Assembly: GCA_000715635.1 (NCBI GenBank)
Contig: KL569101.1
Coordinates: 182,823-189,118, forward strand
Direction: 5' to 3'
Length of the DNA stretch: 6,296 bases
From: Streptomyces violaceus
GTDB taxonomy: Bacteria > Actinomycetota > Actinomycetes > Streptomycetales > Streptomycetaceae
Shown here: piece after piece, positions 6,292-6,296 of the stretch
Layout: each line of letters starts with the position of its first letter
Position numbering within the stretch: position 1 is the stretch's first letter
Notes under the pieces: model-generated
What the model was told of the DNA's origin: nothing
What the model saw: only the letters and a program-made list of their open reading frames with translations
Databases searched by the model: none
Position numbers and translations under genes: made by a program

Positions 6292-6296
6292 TATCC

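Overview
The window is very GC-rich, its third codon positions are mostly G or C, and it uses GTG starts and tightly packed genes. The regulator and transporter families also fit a high-GC actinobacterium, most probably Streptomyces or a close relative. This is inferred from composition and gene types, since no marker gene is present. All real genes lie on the minus strand and read from the right edge (about 6288) to the left edge. No gap between genes exceeds 36 bases, and I see no RNA gene, CRISPR array, insertion sequence or terminator.

In transcription order the cluster is: (1) a GntR/HutC-type regulator (6288-5491); (2) a 75-residue two-cluster ferredoxin resembling the beta subunit of adenylylsulfate (APS) reductase (5454-5227); (3) a lipoprotein substrate-binding protein of the SsuA/TauA/NMT1 type with a NosL-like C-terminal domain (5211-3835); (4) an ABC permease (3838-2960); (5) an ABC ATPase (2976-2137); (6) an FAD flavoprotein resembling the alpha subunit of APS reductase, followed by a Pro/Ala linker and the beginning of a HEAT-repeat domain (2140 to the left edge). 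Genes 3/4 and 5/6 overlap by 4 bases (GTGA), and genes 4/5 overlap by 17. This points to one translationally coupled operon.

The simplest model is an operon whose importer brings in a small anion of the sulfonate/nitrate/taurine class, and whose flavoprotein and ferredoxin carry out a redox step on it or on a product such as sulfite. The GntR protein would sense the ligand and control the set. The substrate cannot be read from the sequence. The two domain fusions (NosL-like on the binding protein, HEAT on the flavoprotein), and the separation of the AprA-like and AprB-like genes by the transporter, set it apart from the classical aprBA pair.

The first 24 bases are not genomic. They are a Tn5/Nextera transposon end with part of a library adapter. 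They give the flavoprotein a false C-terminus (VSYTHL) and a false stop, so the gene is really cut off by the contig edge.
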